A stretch of 64,000 nt of DNA from Prochlorococcus sp. AG-355-P18 (GTDB lineage: Bacteria; Cyanobacteriota; Cyanobacteriia; PCC-6307; Cyanobiaceae): assembly GCA_003280515.1 (NCBI GenBank), contig QCER01000002.1, positions 1-64,000 of the forward strand, in the 5' to 3' direction. The translations under genes were made by a program, and so were the position numbers. Within the stretch, counting starts at the first letter, position 1, and every line of letters begins with the position of its first letter. Shown in pieces: positions 18,606 to 26,832 of the stretch. The notes under the pieces were generated by a model that saw only the letters and a program-made list of their open reading frames with translations, searched no databases and was not told the origin of the DNA.

Positions 18606-18848
18606 GTGACAAGTCCTACTACTAATAAAGAGCCTCTTAAAAAGGATTCTCCTGAAGTTGAAGAGCCTAAAAAAAAGAATAATTTTTTTAGATCTACCTA
18701 CGATGAACTTAAACTTGTCGTGTGGCCTAACAAACAACAACTTTTTAGCGAATCAGTAGCAGTTATAATTATGGTATCCTTTTCTGCTGCAGCCATTGCT
18801 TCTGTTAGCAGATTCTATGGATGGGCAGCCTCGCAAATTTTTGGTTGA
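18606..18848 (+). CDS. secE: Preprotein translocase subunit SecE
   Basis: An 80-aa protein with a hydrophilic N-terminal third, the SecE core FFRSTYDELKLVVWPNKQQL and one membrane helix (about residues 52-70). SecE clamps SecY in the translocon of plasma and thylakoid membranes. The start is GTG. It is followed by nusG after about 50 bases, the classic order before the L11-L1-L10-L12 ribosomal genes. The single-helix form is normal for cyanobacteria. Confidence 0.95.
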   Translation: MTSPTTNKEPLKKDSPEVEEPKKKNNFFRSTYDELKLVVWPNKQQLFSESVAVIIMVSFSAAAIASVSRFYGWAASQIFG

Positions 18849-18899
18849 ATTATTTCCCGAATATCCATTGATAAAGATCTTAATTAAGCTTCCAGAAAA

Positions 18900-19511
18900 A
18901 TGAGTAATGAATTAACTACAAACCTTGCTTCTTCAAAAGCAAATACAAGCATCGCAAGATGGTATGCAATTCAAGTAGCATCAAGCTGTGAAAAAAAAGT
19001 AAAAGCGACTCTTGAGCAGAGATCAGTAACTTTAGGCGTTAATAATAGAATCATTGAAATTGAAATTCCCCAAACTCCAGGAATTAAATTAAAAAAAGAT
19101 GGAAGCAGACAAACTACTGAAGAAAAAGTTTTCCCAGGTTATGTCCTCGTAAGAATGATTTTGGATGAAGATACAATGATGGCTGTTAAAAGTACTCCAA
19201 ATGTAATTAACTTTGTTGGTGCTGAAGACGGTAGAGGCAGCGGAAGATCGCGAGGTCATATCAAACCTCGACCATTATCAAGACAAGAAGTTAATAGAAT
19301 CTTTAAGCGCGCATCAGAGAAAAAAGCTGTAATCAAATTAGATATTGAAGAAAAAGATAGAATCATTGTAACTAGCGGTCCATTCAAGGATTTCCAGGGA
19401 GAAGTTATAGAAGTTTCTGGAGAAAGAAATAAATTAAAAGCATTACTTTCAATATTTGGGCGCGAGACTCCTGTAGAATTAGAATTCTCCCAAATCAATA
19501 AACAAAATTAA
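18900..19511 (+). CDS. nusG: Transcription termination/antitermination factor NusG
   Basis: A 203-aa NusG. The NGN domain (about 20-130) opens with RWYAIQVASSCEKKVKATLEQ and contains VFPGYVLVRM. The C-terminal KOW domain (about 145-200) contains GPFKDFQGEVIEVSGERNKLKALLS (residues quoted across two adjoining motifs, GPFKDFQGEV and NKLKALLS). NusG binds RNA polymerase and couples it to Rho or ribosomes. It lies between secE and rplK as in most bacteria. Confidence 0.96.
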   Translation: MSNELTTNLASSKANTSIARWYAIQVASSCEKKVKATLEQRSVTLGVNNRIIEIEIPQTPGIKLKKDGSRQTTEEKVFPGYVLVRMILDEDTMMAVKSTPNVINFVGAEDGRGSGRSRGHIKPRPLSRQEVNRIFKRASEKKAVIKLDIEEKDRIIVTSGPFKDFQGEVIEVSGERNKLKALLSIFGRETPVELEFSQINKQN

Positions 19512-19578
19512 TTTCTAATTGTTCTTGTTTATCGAGTAAAATTATGATTTTCTACTCCAGCTTAAATTCTCTAATCTA

Positions 19579-20004
19579 ATGGCAAAAAAAATTGTTGCAG
19601 TTATCAAGCTTGCTCTACAAGCAGGCAAAGCAAATCCTGCTCCTCCTGTAGGGCCAGCTTTAGGACAACATGGTGTCAATATCATGGCATTTTGCAAAGA
19701 ATACAACGCAAGAACACAAGATAAAGCAGGTTTTGTAATTCCAGTCGAGATTTCTGTTTTTGAAGATAGAAGCTTTACTTTTATCACAAAAACACCTCCT
19801 GCTTCCGTTTTAATAACAAAAGCAGCTGGTATAGAGAAAGGTTCAGGTGAATCTGCAAAAGGTTCTGTTGGGAATATAAGTAAAGCTCAATTAGAAGAAA
19901 TAGCCAAAACTAAGCTTCCTGATCTAAACTGTTCTAGTGTTGAATCAGCAATGAAAGTAATTGAGGGTACTGCTCGTAATATGGGCGTCTCTATCACTGA
20001 TTGA
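19579..20004 (+). CDS. rplK: 50S ribosomal protein L11
   Basis: A 141-aa L11 with the N-terminal domain containing the proline-rich segment [19 protein letters not shown] (near 16-34) and the C-terminal rRNA-binding domain ending [10 protein letters not shown]. It forms the GTPase-associated centre with 23S rRNA and is needed for RelA-type sensing. Length is standard, and the gene sits in the expected nusG-rplK-rplA order. Confidence 0.97.
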   Translation: MAKKIVAVIKLALQAGKANPAPPVGPALGQHGVNIMAFCKEYNARTQDKAGFVIPVEISVFEDRSFTFITKTPPASVLITKAAGIEKGSGESAKGSVGNISKAQLEEIAKTKLPDLNCSSVESAMKVIEGTARNMGVSITD

Positions 20005-20030
20005 GTTCAATACACAATTTCTCACTATTT

Positions 20031-20061
20031 AGGGGAGGTTAGTTAATAACCGCTTGCACCC
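20031..20061 (+). promoter_or_regulatory. Stem-loop before rplA, possible L1 autoregulatory site
   Basis: In the L11-L1 spacer a hairpin GGTTA-GTTAA-TAACC (20037-20051) is nested between GGGG (20032-20035) and CCC (20059-20061). This gives two helices joined by an asymmetric interior loop, the general shape of L1 binding sites on mRNA. It ends about ten bases before the rplA start. Function is inferred from position and shape only. Confidence 0.4.
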
Positions 20062-20070
20062 AATATTATT

Positions 20071-20778
20071 ATGAAAAAACTATCAAAAAGAATGGCGGCT
20101 CTATCAACAAAGATAGAAGATCGCATTTACGCACCTCTTGAAGCTCTAAGTATTATCAAGGAAAATGCCAATGCAAAATTTGATGAAACTATTGAAGCAC
20201 ATATACGTCTAGGTATTGATCCAAAATATACTGATCAACAATTAAGGACCACTGTTGCATTACCACATGGTACTGGCCAAAGCATCAAAATTGCAGTAAT
20301 TACAAGCGGTGAGAATGTATCGAAAGCTAAGGCTGCTGGTGCAGATTTATTTGGCGAAGAAGATCTTGTAGAAAGCATCAACAAAGGAAATATGGACTTT
20401 GATCTACTTATTGCAACTCCAGATATGATGCCAAAGGTTGCAAAATTAGGAAGAGTTTTAGGACCTAGAGGTTTAATGCCTAATCCTAAAGCTGGGACAG
20501 TAACTAATGACATTGCTAATGCAATAAAAGAATTCAAAGCTGGTAAGCTCGAATTTAGAGCAGATAAGGCTGGAATCGTTCATGTCCGCTTTGGAAAAGC
20601 AAGTTTCACAAAAGAGGCTCTATTGGACAACTTAAAAACCTTACAAGAATCAATTGATAAAAATAAACCAAGTGGAGCTAAAGGAAAGTATTGGAAAACT
20701 TTTTATGTAACGTCAACAATGGGACCTTCGGTTCAATTAGACATAAATGCTGTACAAGATTACCAACCTGAAGGTTAA
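20071..20778 (+). CDS. rplA: 50S ribosomal protein L1
   Basis: A 235-aa L1, the mobile-stalk protein that also represses its own operon in many bacteria. Family signatures include [16 protein letters not shown] near residue 45, [19 protein letters not shown] near 130-148 and [16 protein letters not shown]. Length is normal. It follows rplK with a 66-base spacer holding a hairpin, and precedes a separate leader for rplJ. Confidence 0.97.
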   Translation: MKKLSKRMAALSTKIEDRIYAPLEALSIIKENANAKFDETIEAHIRLGIDPKYTDQQLRTTVALPHGTGQSIKIAVITSGENVSKAKAAGADLFGEEDLVESINKGNMDFDLLIATPDMMPKVAKLGRVLGPRGLMPNPKAGTVTNDIANAIKEFKAGKLEFRADKAGIVHVRFGKASFTKEALLDNLKTLQESIDKNKPSGAKGKYWKTFYVTSTMGPSVQLDINAVQDYQPEG

Positions 20779-20788
20779 CTCTTTATAG

Positions 20789-20794
20789 TATAAT
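20789..20794 (+). promoter_or_regulatory. Probable -10 box for the rplJ-rplL leader
   Basis: TATAAT starts 11 bases after the rplA stop codon and about 15 bases before the first conserved-looking leader helix. No convincing -35 element is seen, as is common in this lineage. It would give rplJL its own transcript. Confidence 0.4.
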
Positions 20795-20807
20795 TTATAT
20801 TGCAATA

Positions 20808-20929
20808 ATACGGCCAAAGAAAGTAGGTTGATTTAGTTTTTCTAAATTTTTAATTCCTACCGAGGACTCGTCTTAAATTATTTCTTTTTGGATCTAATAA
20901 AAGCGGCCTCTTTAAAAGAACTTTGCCGC
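20808..20929 (+). ncRNA. L10-type leader of rplJ-rplL with downstream hairpin
   Basis: In the 190-base spacer a helix GTAGG (20823-20827) / CCTAC (20856-20860) encloses a hairpin ATTTAG-TTTTT-CTAAAT (20831-20847) and is followed by CGAGGA. This resembles the L10(L12)4-binding leader. A second hairpin GCGGC (20903-20907) / GCCGC (20925-20929) follows and could act as an attenuator, although its T-run is weak. The protein complex L10-L12 is known to repress its own operon by binding such leaders. I identify it from position and base pairing, not from a covariance search. Confidence 0.65.
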
Positions 20930-20968
20930 ATTTCCTGCTCTCCCTAAATTACGATCCAAAAAACATCA

Positions 20969-21496
20969 ATGGGCCGAACACTAGAGAATAAGCAAAAAAT
21001 CGTTACTGAGATTAAATCTCTTTTAGACGACTCGGAAATGGCTGTAGTTCTTGACTATAAAGGTTTAACAATCAAAGAGATGTCAGATTTGCGATCTAGG
21101 TTGCAAACAACTAAAGGCATCTGCAAAGTTACTAAAAATTCATTAATGCGCAAAGCTATTGATGGAGATAGTAATTGGAACGATCTTGAATCTTTACTGA
21201 CCGGAACAAATGCTTTTGTGTTAATTAAAGAAGATGTTGGTGGTGCTGTAAAAGCAATCCAATCTTTTCAAAAAGACACCAAAAAATCCGAGACCAAAGG
21301 AGCTTTATTTGAAGGCAGACTTCTTAGCGATTCTGAAATAAAAGAAATTGCAAGTCTTCCATCTAAAGAAGTATTGATGGCAAAAATTGCTGGCGCTCTA
21401 AATGGCGTAGCAACAAAAATTGCGATCTCTATCAATGAAGTGCCTTCTGGACTTGCTAGATCACTTAAACAACATTCTGAAAAATCAGAATCTTAA
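20969..21496 (+). CDS. rplJ: 50S ribosomal protein L10
   Basis: A 175-aa L10, the base of the ribosomal stalk that carries L7/L12 dimers. The N-terminal rRNA-binding domain shows [16 protein letters not shown] and [13 protein letters not shown]. The C-terminal helix that binds L12 dimers runs from about residue 130 to the end ([19 protein letters not shown]). It follows a structured leader, and rplL starts 27 bases downstream. Confidence 0.97.
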   Translation: MGRTLENKQKIVTEIKSLLDDSEMAVVLDYKGLTIKEMSDLRSRLQTTKGICKVTKNSLMRKAIDGDSNWNDLESLLTGTNAFVLIKEDVGGAVKAIQSFQKDTKKSETKGALFEGRLLSDSEIKEIASLPSKEVLMAKIAGALNGVATKIAISINEVPSGLARSLKQHSEKSES

Positions 21497-21523
21497 ATCA
21501 AAACCTAATTAACTTTTAAGAAA

Positions 21524-21919
21524 ATGTCCGCAAAAACTGAAGAAATTCTTGAATCATTAAAATCCTTATCACTTTTAGAAGCATCTGAGCTTGTAAAGCA
21601 AATTGAAGAGGCTTTTGGTGTATCTGCTGCAGCTTCTGCAGGTGTAGTAATGGCAGCTCCAGGAGCAGCTGGCGGTGACGCAGATGGTGGCGCTGCTGAA
21701 GAAAAAACTGAATTTGATGTAGTTCTCGAAAGCTTTGATGCAGCTGCAAAAATCAAAGTACTTAAGGTTGTAAGAAATGCAACTGGTCTAGGTCTTGGCG
21801 ATGCAAAAGCACTTGTTGAATCTGCACCTAAAACAGTAAAAGAAGGAATTGCCAAAGCAGATGCTGAATCTTTAAAGAAAGAGATTGAAGAAGCTGGCGG
21901 TAAAGTTACACTTAAGTAA
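21524..21919 (+). CDS. rplL: 50S ribosomal protein L7/L12
   Basis: A 131-aa acidic stalk protein. The N-terminal dimerisation helix region ends near residue 35. An Ala/Gly-rich hinge (about 38-60) leads to the C-terminal factor-binding domain with [20 protein letters not shown] and [17 protein letters not shown]. It recruits translation GTPases. GC content is locally higher because of the alanine-rich hinge. A stable stem-loop follows the stop. Confidence 0.97.
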
Positions 21920-21933
21920 GAGTACATTTTTTC

Positions 21934-21958
21934 AAGCCGATAACCTTAATATCGGCTT
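21934..21958. other. Strong stem-loop between rplL and rnhA
   Basis: AAGCCGATA and TATCGGCTT form a perfect nine-pair stem around a seven-base loop. The stem is preceded by T6 and followed by A5, so neither strand has the stem-then-U-tract order of a rho-independent terminator. It may stabilise the 3' end of the ribosomal mRNA or reduce read-through into rnhA, which starts eight bases later. Confidence 0.6.
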
Positions 21959-21966
21959 CAAAAATT

Positions 21967-22686
21967 ATGAATAGTGATAGTATTGCGATTGAAGCCGCAA
22001 CTGATGGAGCCTGCAGTGGTAATCCAGGCCCAGGTGGTTGGGGCGGTTTAATAATTTTTGAGGATAACAGCGAATTAGAAATAGGTGGTTCCGAGCAAAA
22101 TACTACTAATAATAGAATGGAACTCACTGCGGCTATAAAAACTCTTGAGAAATTAAAAACCTACAAATTAAAAGAGAACTTTAAACTAAGAACTGATAGT
22201 AAATATGTCATAGAGGGTTATACAAAATGGATTATTAATTGGAAGAAAAATGGATGGAAAACAAGCTCAGGAAAACCAGTTCAAAATCTTGATCTATGGC
22301 AAAAAATTGATCAATTAAGAATTAATGGCCTAAAAATGGAATATGTTAAAGGTCATAGCGGGGATAAACAAAATGATAGGGTTGATAAAATTGCAACTAA
22401 TTACAGCAAAGGTATATCTATAAAAAGTAACTTAAAAAAAGGAGAATCCTCAGTTGATTTTTTTGAAAAAAACGCACCTGCAGAAATTCAGGAATTATTT
22501 TCCCGCAATGAATTAATTCAAAAATTTGCCGAAAAAAAGTACCTGTTAAGTTCACCTGAACTAGAAACCTTATTAGGTAATGAAAACCACTTAAAAATAA
22601 AACAATATTTACTTTTTGAATGGCGTAATTGGAGATTGATTCCTAAAGATAAAAAATATTGGATAATAGAAAAAAAAGAAGCCTAA
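21967..22686 (+). CDS. rnhA: Ribonuclease HI with C-terminal extension
   Basis: A 239-aa protein. Residues 1-150 are a complete type 1 RNase H domain with catalytic Asp13 ([11 protein letters not shown]), Glu52 (NNRMELTA), Asp77 (RTDSKYV), and His130/Asp137 ([14 protein letters not shown]). It degrades RNA in RNA-DNA hybrids. Typical RNase HI is about 155 aa; here about 80 further residues follow, a charged helical region with paired tryptophans (EWRNWRLIP) and no family I recognise. The gene lies just downstream of rplL and is followed closely by pyrD. Confidence 0.93.
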   Translation: MNSDSIAIEAATDGACSGNPGPGGWGGLIIFEDNSELEIGGSEQNTTNNRMELTAAIKTLEKLKTYKLKENFKLRTDSKYVIEGYTKWIINWKKNGWKTSSGKPVQNLDLWQKIDQLRINGLKMEYVKGHSGDKQNDRVDKIATNYSKGISIKSNLKKGESSVDFFEKNAPAEIQELFSRNELIQKFAEKKYLLSSPELETLLGNENHLKIKQYLLFEWRNWRLIPKDKKYWIIEKKEA

Positions 22687-22694
22687 TTTTTTTT

Positions 22695-23864
22695 ATGAAT
22701 GAACAGAAGGTGGGATTTAAAAATCTTTATAAAAACTTGATTACCCCTGTATTAAAAAATGACTCTGGAATTGATGCAGAATACCTAACAAATTTATCTC
22801 TTAGTCTCCTATCATTCAGTTCAAGAAAATATAATTGGCCTATAGTATCTTCTATCTTAAAAAATCTAAATGAAGAATTTTCTGTAGTTGATAAAAGGTT
22901 AACTCAGAACATATGTGGAATAAATTTTTGTAATCCAATTGGTTTAGCTGCAGGTTTTGACAAAAATGGAAATGCCGCAAATATATGGAAAGATTTTGGT
23001 TTTGGATTTGCTGAGCTTGGTACGGTAACTAAATTTGCTCAGAATGGAAATCCCAAACCAAGGTTATTTAGATTGGCAGAAGAAGAAGCAGCATTAAATA
23101 GAATGGGTTTCAATAATAATGGTGCTGAAAATCTAGTTAAAAACTTTGTCGAACAAGGTATTGAGTTTAAAAAAAACAGGGAGAATATTTGTTTAGGGAT
23201 AAATTTCGGGAAGTCAAAAATTACAGGTTTATCTCAAGCAAAAGATGATTATTTAACTTCTCTAAAATTATTAATTCCATATTGTGATTACGCAGCAATA
23301 AACGTTAGTTCTCCAAATACTGAAGGACTAAGAAAATTACAAGATCCAATTCTTCTAAAAGAACTTCTTAATGAAATTAAAAAATTACCTAATTGTCCAC
23401 CATTATTTGTAAAAATTGCGCCAGATTTAGGCCTTAAAGATATTGAAGATATTTGCCAATTAATAATCGAGGAAAACATCGATGGAATAATTGCTACAAA
23501 CACCAGCATTGATAGATTAGGTCTTGAAAATAGAAAGATCAGGCAAACTGGATTATTACTCTCTCAAGAGAATGGAGGATTAAGTGGAAGGCCTCTCCAA
23601 AAAAAAGCAAATCAAATAATAAAACATATACATAAAATTAATAAAAAGATTATTTTAATTGGCGTTGGTGGAATAGATAGTCCTGAGTCAGCTTGGGAAA
23701 GAATTTGTTCTGGCGCATCATTAATTCAACTTTATACAGGATGGATATATAAGGGGCCACAATTAGTACCAGATATACTTCAGGGAATTATAAAGCAACT
23801 CAATAATCATCAATTATCAAGTATAAAAGATGCAATTGGATCAGATTTAAAATGGGTTGAATAA
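22695..23864 (+). CDS. pyrD: Dihydroorotate dehydrogenase (quinone), class 2
   Basis: A 389-aa class 2 flavoenzyme oxidising dihydroorotate to orotate with a membrane quinone, in pyrimidine synthesis. It shows the N-terminal helical membrane-associating extension (residues 1-60), NPIGLAAGFDKNGNA, the NVSSPNTEGLR loop with the catalytic serine region, FVKIAPDL, and the FMN-binding IIATNTS and LIGVGGI segments. I use ATG 22695. The open frame extends back to a TTG at 22659, but this would overlap rnhA and add an unusual segment. Confidence 0.94.
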   Translation: MNEQKVGFKNLYKNLITPVLKNDSGIDAEYLTNLSLSLLSFSSRKYNWPIVSSILKNLNEEFSVVDKRLTQNICGINFCNPIGLAAGFDKNGNAANIWKDFGFGFAELGTVTKFAQNGNPKPRLFRLAEEEAALNRMGFNNNGAENLVKNFVEQGIEFKKNRENICLGINFGKSKITGLSQAKDDYLTSLKLLIPYCDYAAINVSSPNTEGLRKLQDPILLKELLNEIKKLPNCPPLFVKIAPDLGLKDIEDICQLIIEENIDGIIATNTSIDRLGLENRKIRQTGLLLSQENGGLSGRPLQKKANQIIKHIHKINKKIILIGVGGIDSPESAWERICSGASLIQLYTGWIYKGPQLVPDILQGIIKQLNNHQLSSIKDAIGSDLKWVE

Positions 23865-23873
23865 AATTAGAGA

Positions 23874-24995
23874 ATGAATAATGAACCTCATGATTTCTCA
23901 ACATTAGCCATGCAAGGATCAAACTTGAAGCACGGTGGAAATGTATATGCAACTGCGAAAAAATTAAATTTATTACCCTCCGAAATTATTGATGCAAGTG
24001 CATCATTAGTACCCTTTGATCCCCCTCAAATAATAATTGATTCAATAAATGCGGAAATTAAGAATCTTGGCTTTAGATATTATCCAGAAAGAAACTTGAG
24101 TGATCTGAAAGAAATAATAGGCAAATTTCATGGGATAAAACCAAACAATATATTGCCTGGAAATGGAGCTTCTGAATTAATAACCTGGGCAGGTTATGAA
24201 GCATCCAAATTCGGAATCAGTTGTATTCCTTCTCCATCATTTATTGATTATGAAAGATCTTTAAATTGTTGGAATAGCAATTTTATACATTGCGAATTAC
24301 CAAAAAACTGGAATAATATTTTTCCTCAATCATTTCCTCTTCCTCCAAAAGGTGATGTTATTTGGATAACAAATCCACATAACCCTACCGGCCAATTATG
24401 GGAAAAGAATTCATTGGAGGAGGTTTTGAAAAAATTTAAATTAGTTATCTGCGATGAAGCTTTTTTATCGATAACACCTAATGGAGACAAAGAATCTTTA
24501 ATACCATTAACCAAAAGATATGATAATTTATTAGTCTTGAGAAGCTTGACCAAAATCTTCAATATTCCTGGTCTTAGATTAGGTTACGTTATTGGCTCAT
24601 CGAAAAAACTTAAACAATGGGAAATAAATAGAGATCCTTGGCCTTTAAATTCATTTTCTATTAAAGCCGGAATTGATCTACTAAGTAATAAGAAATTCTA
24701 TGAACAGTGGACAAAAAAGATTCACAGCTGGATAAATATTGAAAAAAAGAGAGTATTTGAAAAATTATCAAAAATAGAGCGCCTTAAAATTCATAACTCT
24801 TCAACCAACTTTTTTTTAATAGAAAGTGAAACATCCTTGTCGCCAAATATAAAATATTTAGAAAATAAGGGGATATTAATTAGAGAATGCACTTCATTTA
24901 GATTTCTTGACGAAAAGTGGGCAAGAATAAGTCTGCAGAATAGAAAAAATAACACTCTTTTATGTGAAGAAATTCAGAATTCATTTAAAAAATAA
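23874..24995 (+). CDS. Class I/II PLP aminotransferase, CobD/HisC-like (threonine-phosphate decarboxylase candidate)
   Basis: A 373-aa PLP-dependent enzyme of fold type I. It begins HGGNVYATAKKL and IDASASLVPFDPP, which is typical of CobD/CobC threonine-phosphate decarboxylases in corrin synthesis. The cofactor sites are NPHNPTGQ, CDEAFLS and the Schiff-base lysine in LRSLTKIFNIPGLRLGY. CobD-type enzymes make the aminopropanol linker of cobamides. A histidinol-phosphate aminotransferase role is less likely because a better HisC candidate is present near 39 kb. It starts nine bases after pyrD and overlaps the convergent murG by 22 bases. Confidence 0.8.
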   Translation: MNNEPHDFSTLAMQGSNLKHGGNVYATAKKLNLLPSEIIDASASLVPFDPPQIIIDSINAEIKNLGFRYYPERNLSDLKEIIGKFHGIKPNNILPGNGASELITWAGYEASKFGISCIPSPSFIDYERSLNCWNSNFIHCELPKNWNNIFPQSFPLPPKGDVIWITNPHNPTGQLWEKNSLEEVLKKFKLVICDEAFLSITPNGDKESLIPLTKRYDNLLVLRSLTKIFNIPGLRLGYVIGSSKKLKQWEINRDPWPLNSFSIKAGIDLLSNKKFYEQWTKKIHSWINIEKKRVFEKLSKIERLKIHNSSTNFFLIESETSLSPNIKYLENKGILIRECTSFRFLDEKWARISLQNRKNNTLLCEEIQNSFKK

Positions 24996-26065
24996 TTAAT
25001 ATACTTTTTAATCTCATTTTTAGAATTAATTTTATTATTATTTTCCATATTCTTCTTCATGAGATCTAATATTTCATAATGATTTTTTCCCTTTTTTGAT
25101 TTTATTTTAAAAATTCCTTCTATAGTTTCTTCAAAAACTTCTTTAGACATTTTATTCTGATTTATTAAAACTGAGCCTCCACTGGCAGCAAGAATCATGG
25201 CATTTTTCTCCTGATGATTATTTTTAGAATCTGGATATGGAATTAAAATTGAAGGTTTTTGAGCCTCCATTAATTCATTGATTGTTCCTGCACCAGATCT
25301 CGATATTACAAGATCACAGTTTTGAATTAAAGCAGCTATTTCATTAGTAAATTTCTTTTGAATATAATTTTTGGAGTATTTTACATGAAAAGGTTTTAGA
25401 TTAGATTCGCCAACAATATGAACTATCCGAAATTGTTTTTTTATTAAAAATTCTAGAGATTTATAAAGAATTTGATTTATAGCTTTTGCTCCTTGACTAC
25501 CTCCCATAACAATCAAAAGCGGTCCATTTCCTTTTGGAACCCATTCTGGTAAAAAATTAAATTTATAGAATTGCTCTCTTAAAGGTGTTCCAGTGAAAAT
25601 AGTTTTGCAATTTTTTAAATAAGAATTTGTTTCTTTAAATCCTAAAAGAACATAGTTACATAAAAAACCAAAATATTTCGTGACCATTCCTGGAATTACA
25701 TTTGATTCATGAATTATGATAGGTATCCTTAGAAGTTTTGAAGCAACAATAGTAGGTGCTGATATATAACCGCCAGTCGCAAAAACTAAATTAATTTTTT
25801 TTTCTTTTAAGATCCTAATTATTTGAAAAGTTGACATTAAAATTTCTATATATTGATAAAACAAAAAAATATTTTTTCTTGGTGTCTTTATATTCAAAGT
25901 CCTCAAATTATATTTTTCGGGAATAAAATTTGCATCAAGTCTTCGACTTACACCCAACCAATGAATGTTCCATTCATCTTCCACCTCTTTAGAAACTGCT
26001 AAGGCTGGGAAAATATGCCCCCCTGTCCCACTTGCTGCAACTAATAAATTATTTTTTTTAGACAT
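24974..26065 (-). CDS. murG: UDP-N-acetylglucosamine transferase MurG
   Basis: A 363-aa GT-B glycosyltransferase that adds GlcNAc to lipid I to make lipid II at the inner face of the plasma membrane. It shows the N-terminal GTGGHIFPALAV loop, ATGGYISAPTI, the C-terminal MGGSQGAKAIN and the donor-binding SRSGAGTINEL. Length is normal. The 3' end overlaps the aminotransferase gene tail to tail, and the 5' end is 31 bases from a divergent secreted-protein gene. Confidence 0.95.
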   Translation of the reverse strand: MSKKNNLLVAASGTGGHIFPALAVSKEVEDEWNIHWLGVSRRLDANFIPEKYNLRTLNIKTPRKNIFLFYQYIEILMSTFQIIRILKEKKINLVFATGGYISAPTIVASKLLRIPIIIHESNVIPGMVTKYFGFLCNYVLLGFKETNSYLKNCKTIFTGTPLREQFYKFNFLPEWVPKGNGPLLIVMGGSQGAKAINQILYKSLEFLIKKQFRIVHIVGESNLKPFHVKYSKNYIQKKFTNEIAALIQNCDLVISRSGAGTINELMEAQKPSILIPYPDSKNNHQEKNAMILAASGGSVLINQNKMSKEVFEETIEGIFKIKSKKGKNHYEILDLMKKNMENNNKINSKNEIKKYINYFLNEF

Positions 26066-26096
26066 AAAAACCTAAAATAGTAGAATAAAATAACCA

Positions 26097-26831
26097 ATGA
26101 TTTATATGTTTAATTTAAACTTATTCAAAAATATAGGATTTCTTCTCTACTTATTTGTTTATCTTATTTTTCCCTATTCAGCAATAACACAAAATTTGAA
26201 AATTGATTTTATAAGAAATCTAGAAAACTCCTTAAATGCAAAAGATTTAGAATTCCTTAGAAAAAATTTTAAAAATGAAGAAAGCCAAAATATACCAAAA
26301 CAATTTTTAAAGATTATTAATGATTTCCCTAACAGCAAATGGAAGATCAAAAGATTAAAATCTAATATTCCAGATGAAGATATTTTGCGAATAAAAGTTT
26401 TTGGGGAAAAAATAGTTAATGGAGAAATATATATACTCGAATCCAAATTTGATTATTTATTTTCAATCGTAAATGAGAAAATAGATGAAGGTATTATCAA
26501 AAATTTATTCACAACTATAAGAAACGATAATAAAAAAATAGATATTAGTTTTAAAATTCCTGATAGAGTTCTTACTGGTTCAAAATACGATATTGACATA
26601 ATTCTAAATAAGCCTCTTGAAGAAGTGATAATTGCTGGAGCTATAAAACCTCATCAAGTTAATTCATTATTTGAACAAGAAATATTATTGGAGCCATTGC
26701 CATCTGGAGGGATTTTTAAAATAACAAGAGCCCCTTCAAAACCAGGGATACAAATTTGGTCAGGAATCATAGCTCATCCTGAAGGAATGATTACTTTCAC
26801 AAAGAGCATTGATATTGTTGATAAGATATAG
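26097..26831 (+). CDS. Secreted or membrane-anchored protein, unknown
   Basis: A 244-aa protein with a hydrophobic N-terminal segment (about residues 10-31, ending YSAITQN) that looks like a signal peptide. The rest is polar. The C-terminal 90 residues look like a beta-rich domain (ISFKIPDRVLTGSKYDIDI, then a glycine-rich turn PLPSGGIFKI). I do not recognise a family. It is divergent from murG and runs into the convergent pgk with only one base between the stops. An internal ATG at 26106 is an equally good start. A periplasmic or thylakoid-lumen location is inferred from the signal peptide only. Confidence 0.8.
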   Translation: MIYMFNLNLFKNIGFLLYLFVYLIFPYSAITQNLKIDFIRNLENSLNAKDLEFLRKNFKNEESQNIPKQFLKIINDFPNSKWKIKRLKSNIPDEDILRIKVFGEKIVNGEIYILESKFDYLFSIVNEKIDEGIIKNLFTTIRNDNKKIDISFKIPDRVLTGSKYDIDIILNKPLEEVIIAGAIKPHQVNSLFEQEILLEPLPSGGIFKITRAPSKPGIQIWSGIIAHPEGMITFTKSIDIVDKI

Positions 26832-26832
26832 C

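Noticed and set aside
21505-21927. Long antisense frames over rplL
   Set aside because: They are Ala/Ser/Leu-rich mirror frames of the conserved L7/L12 coding sequence.
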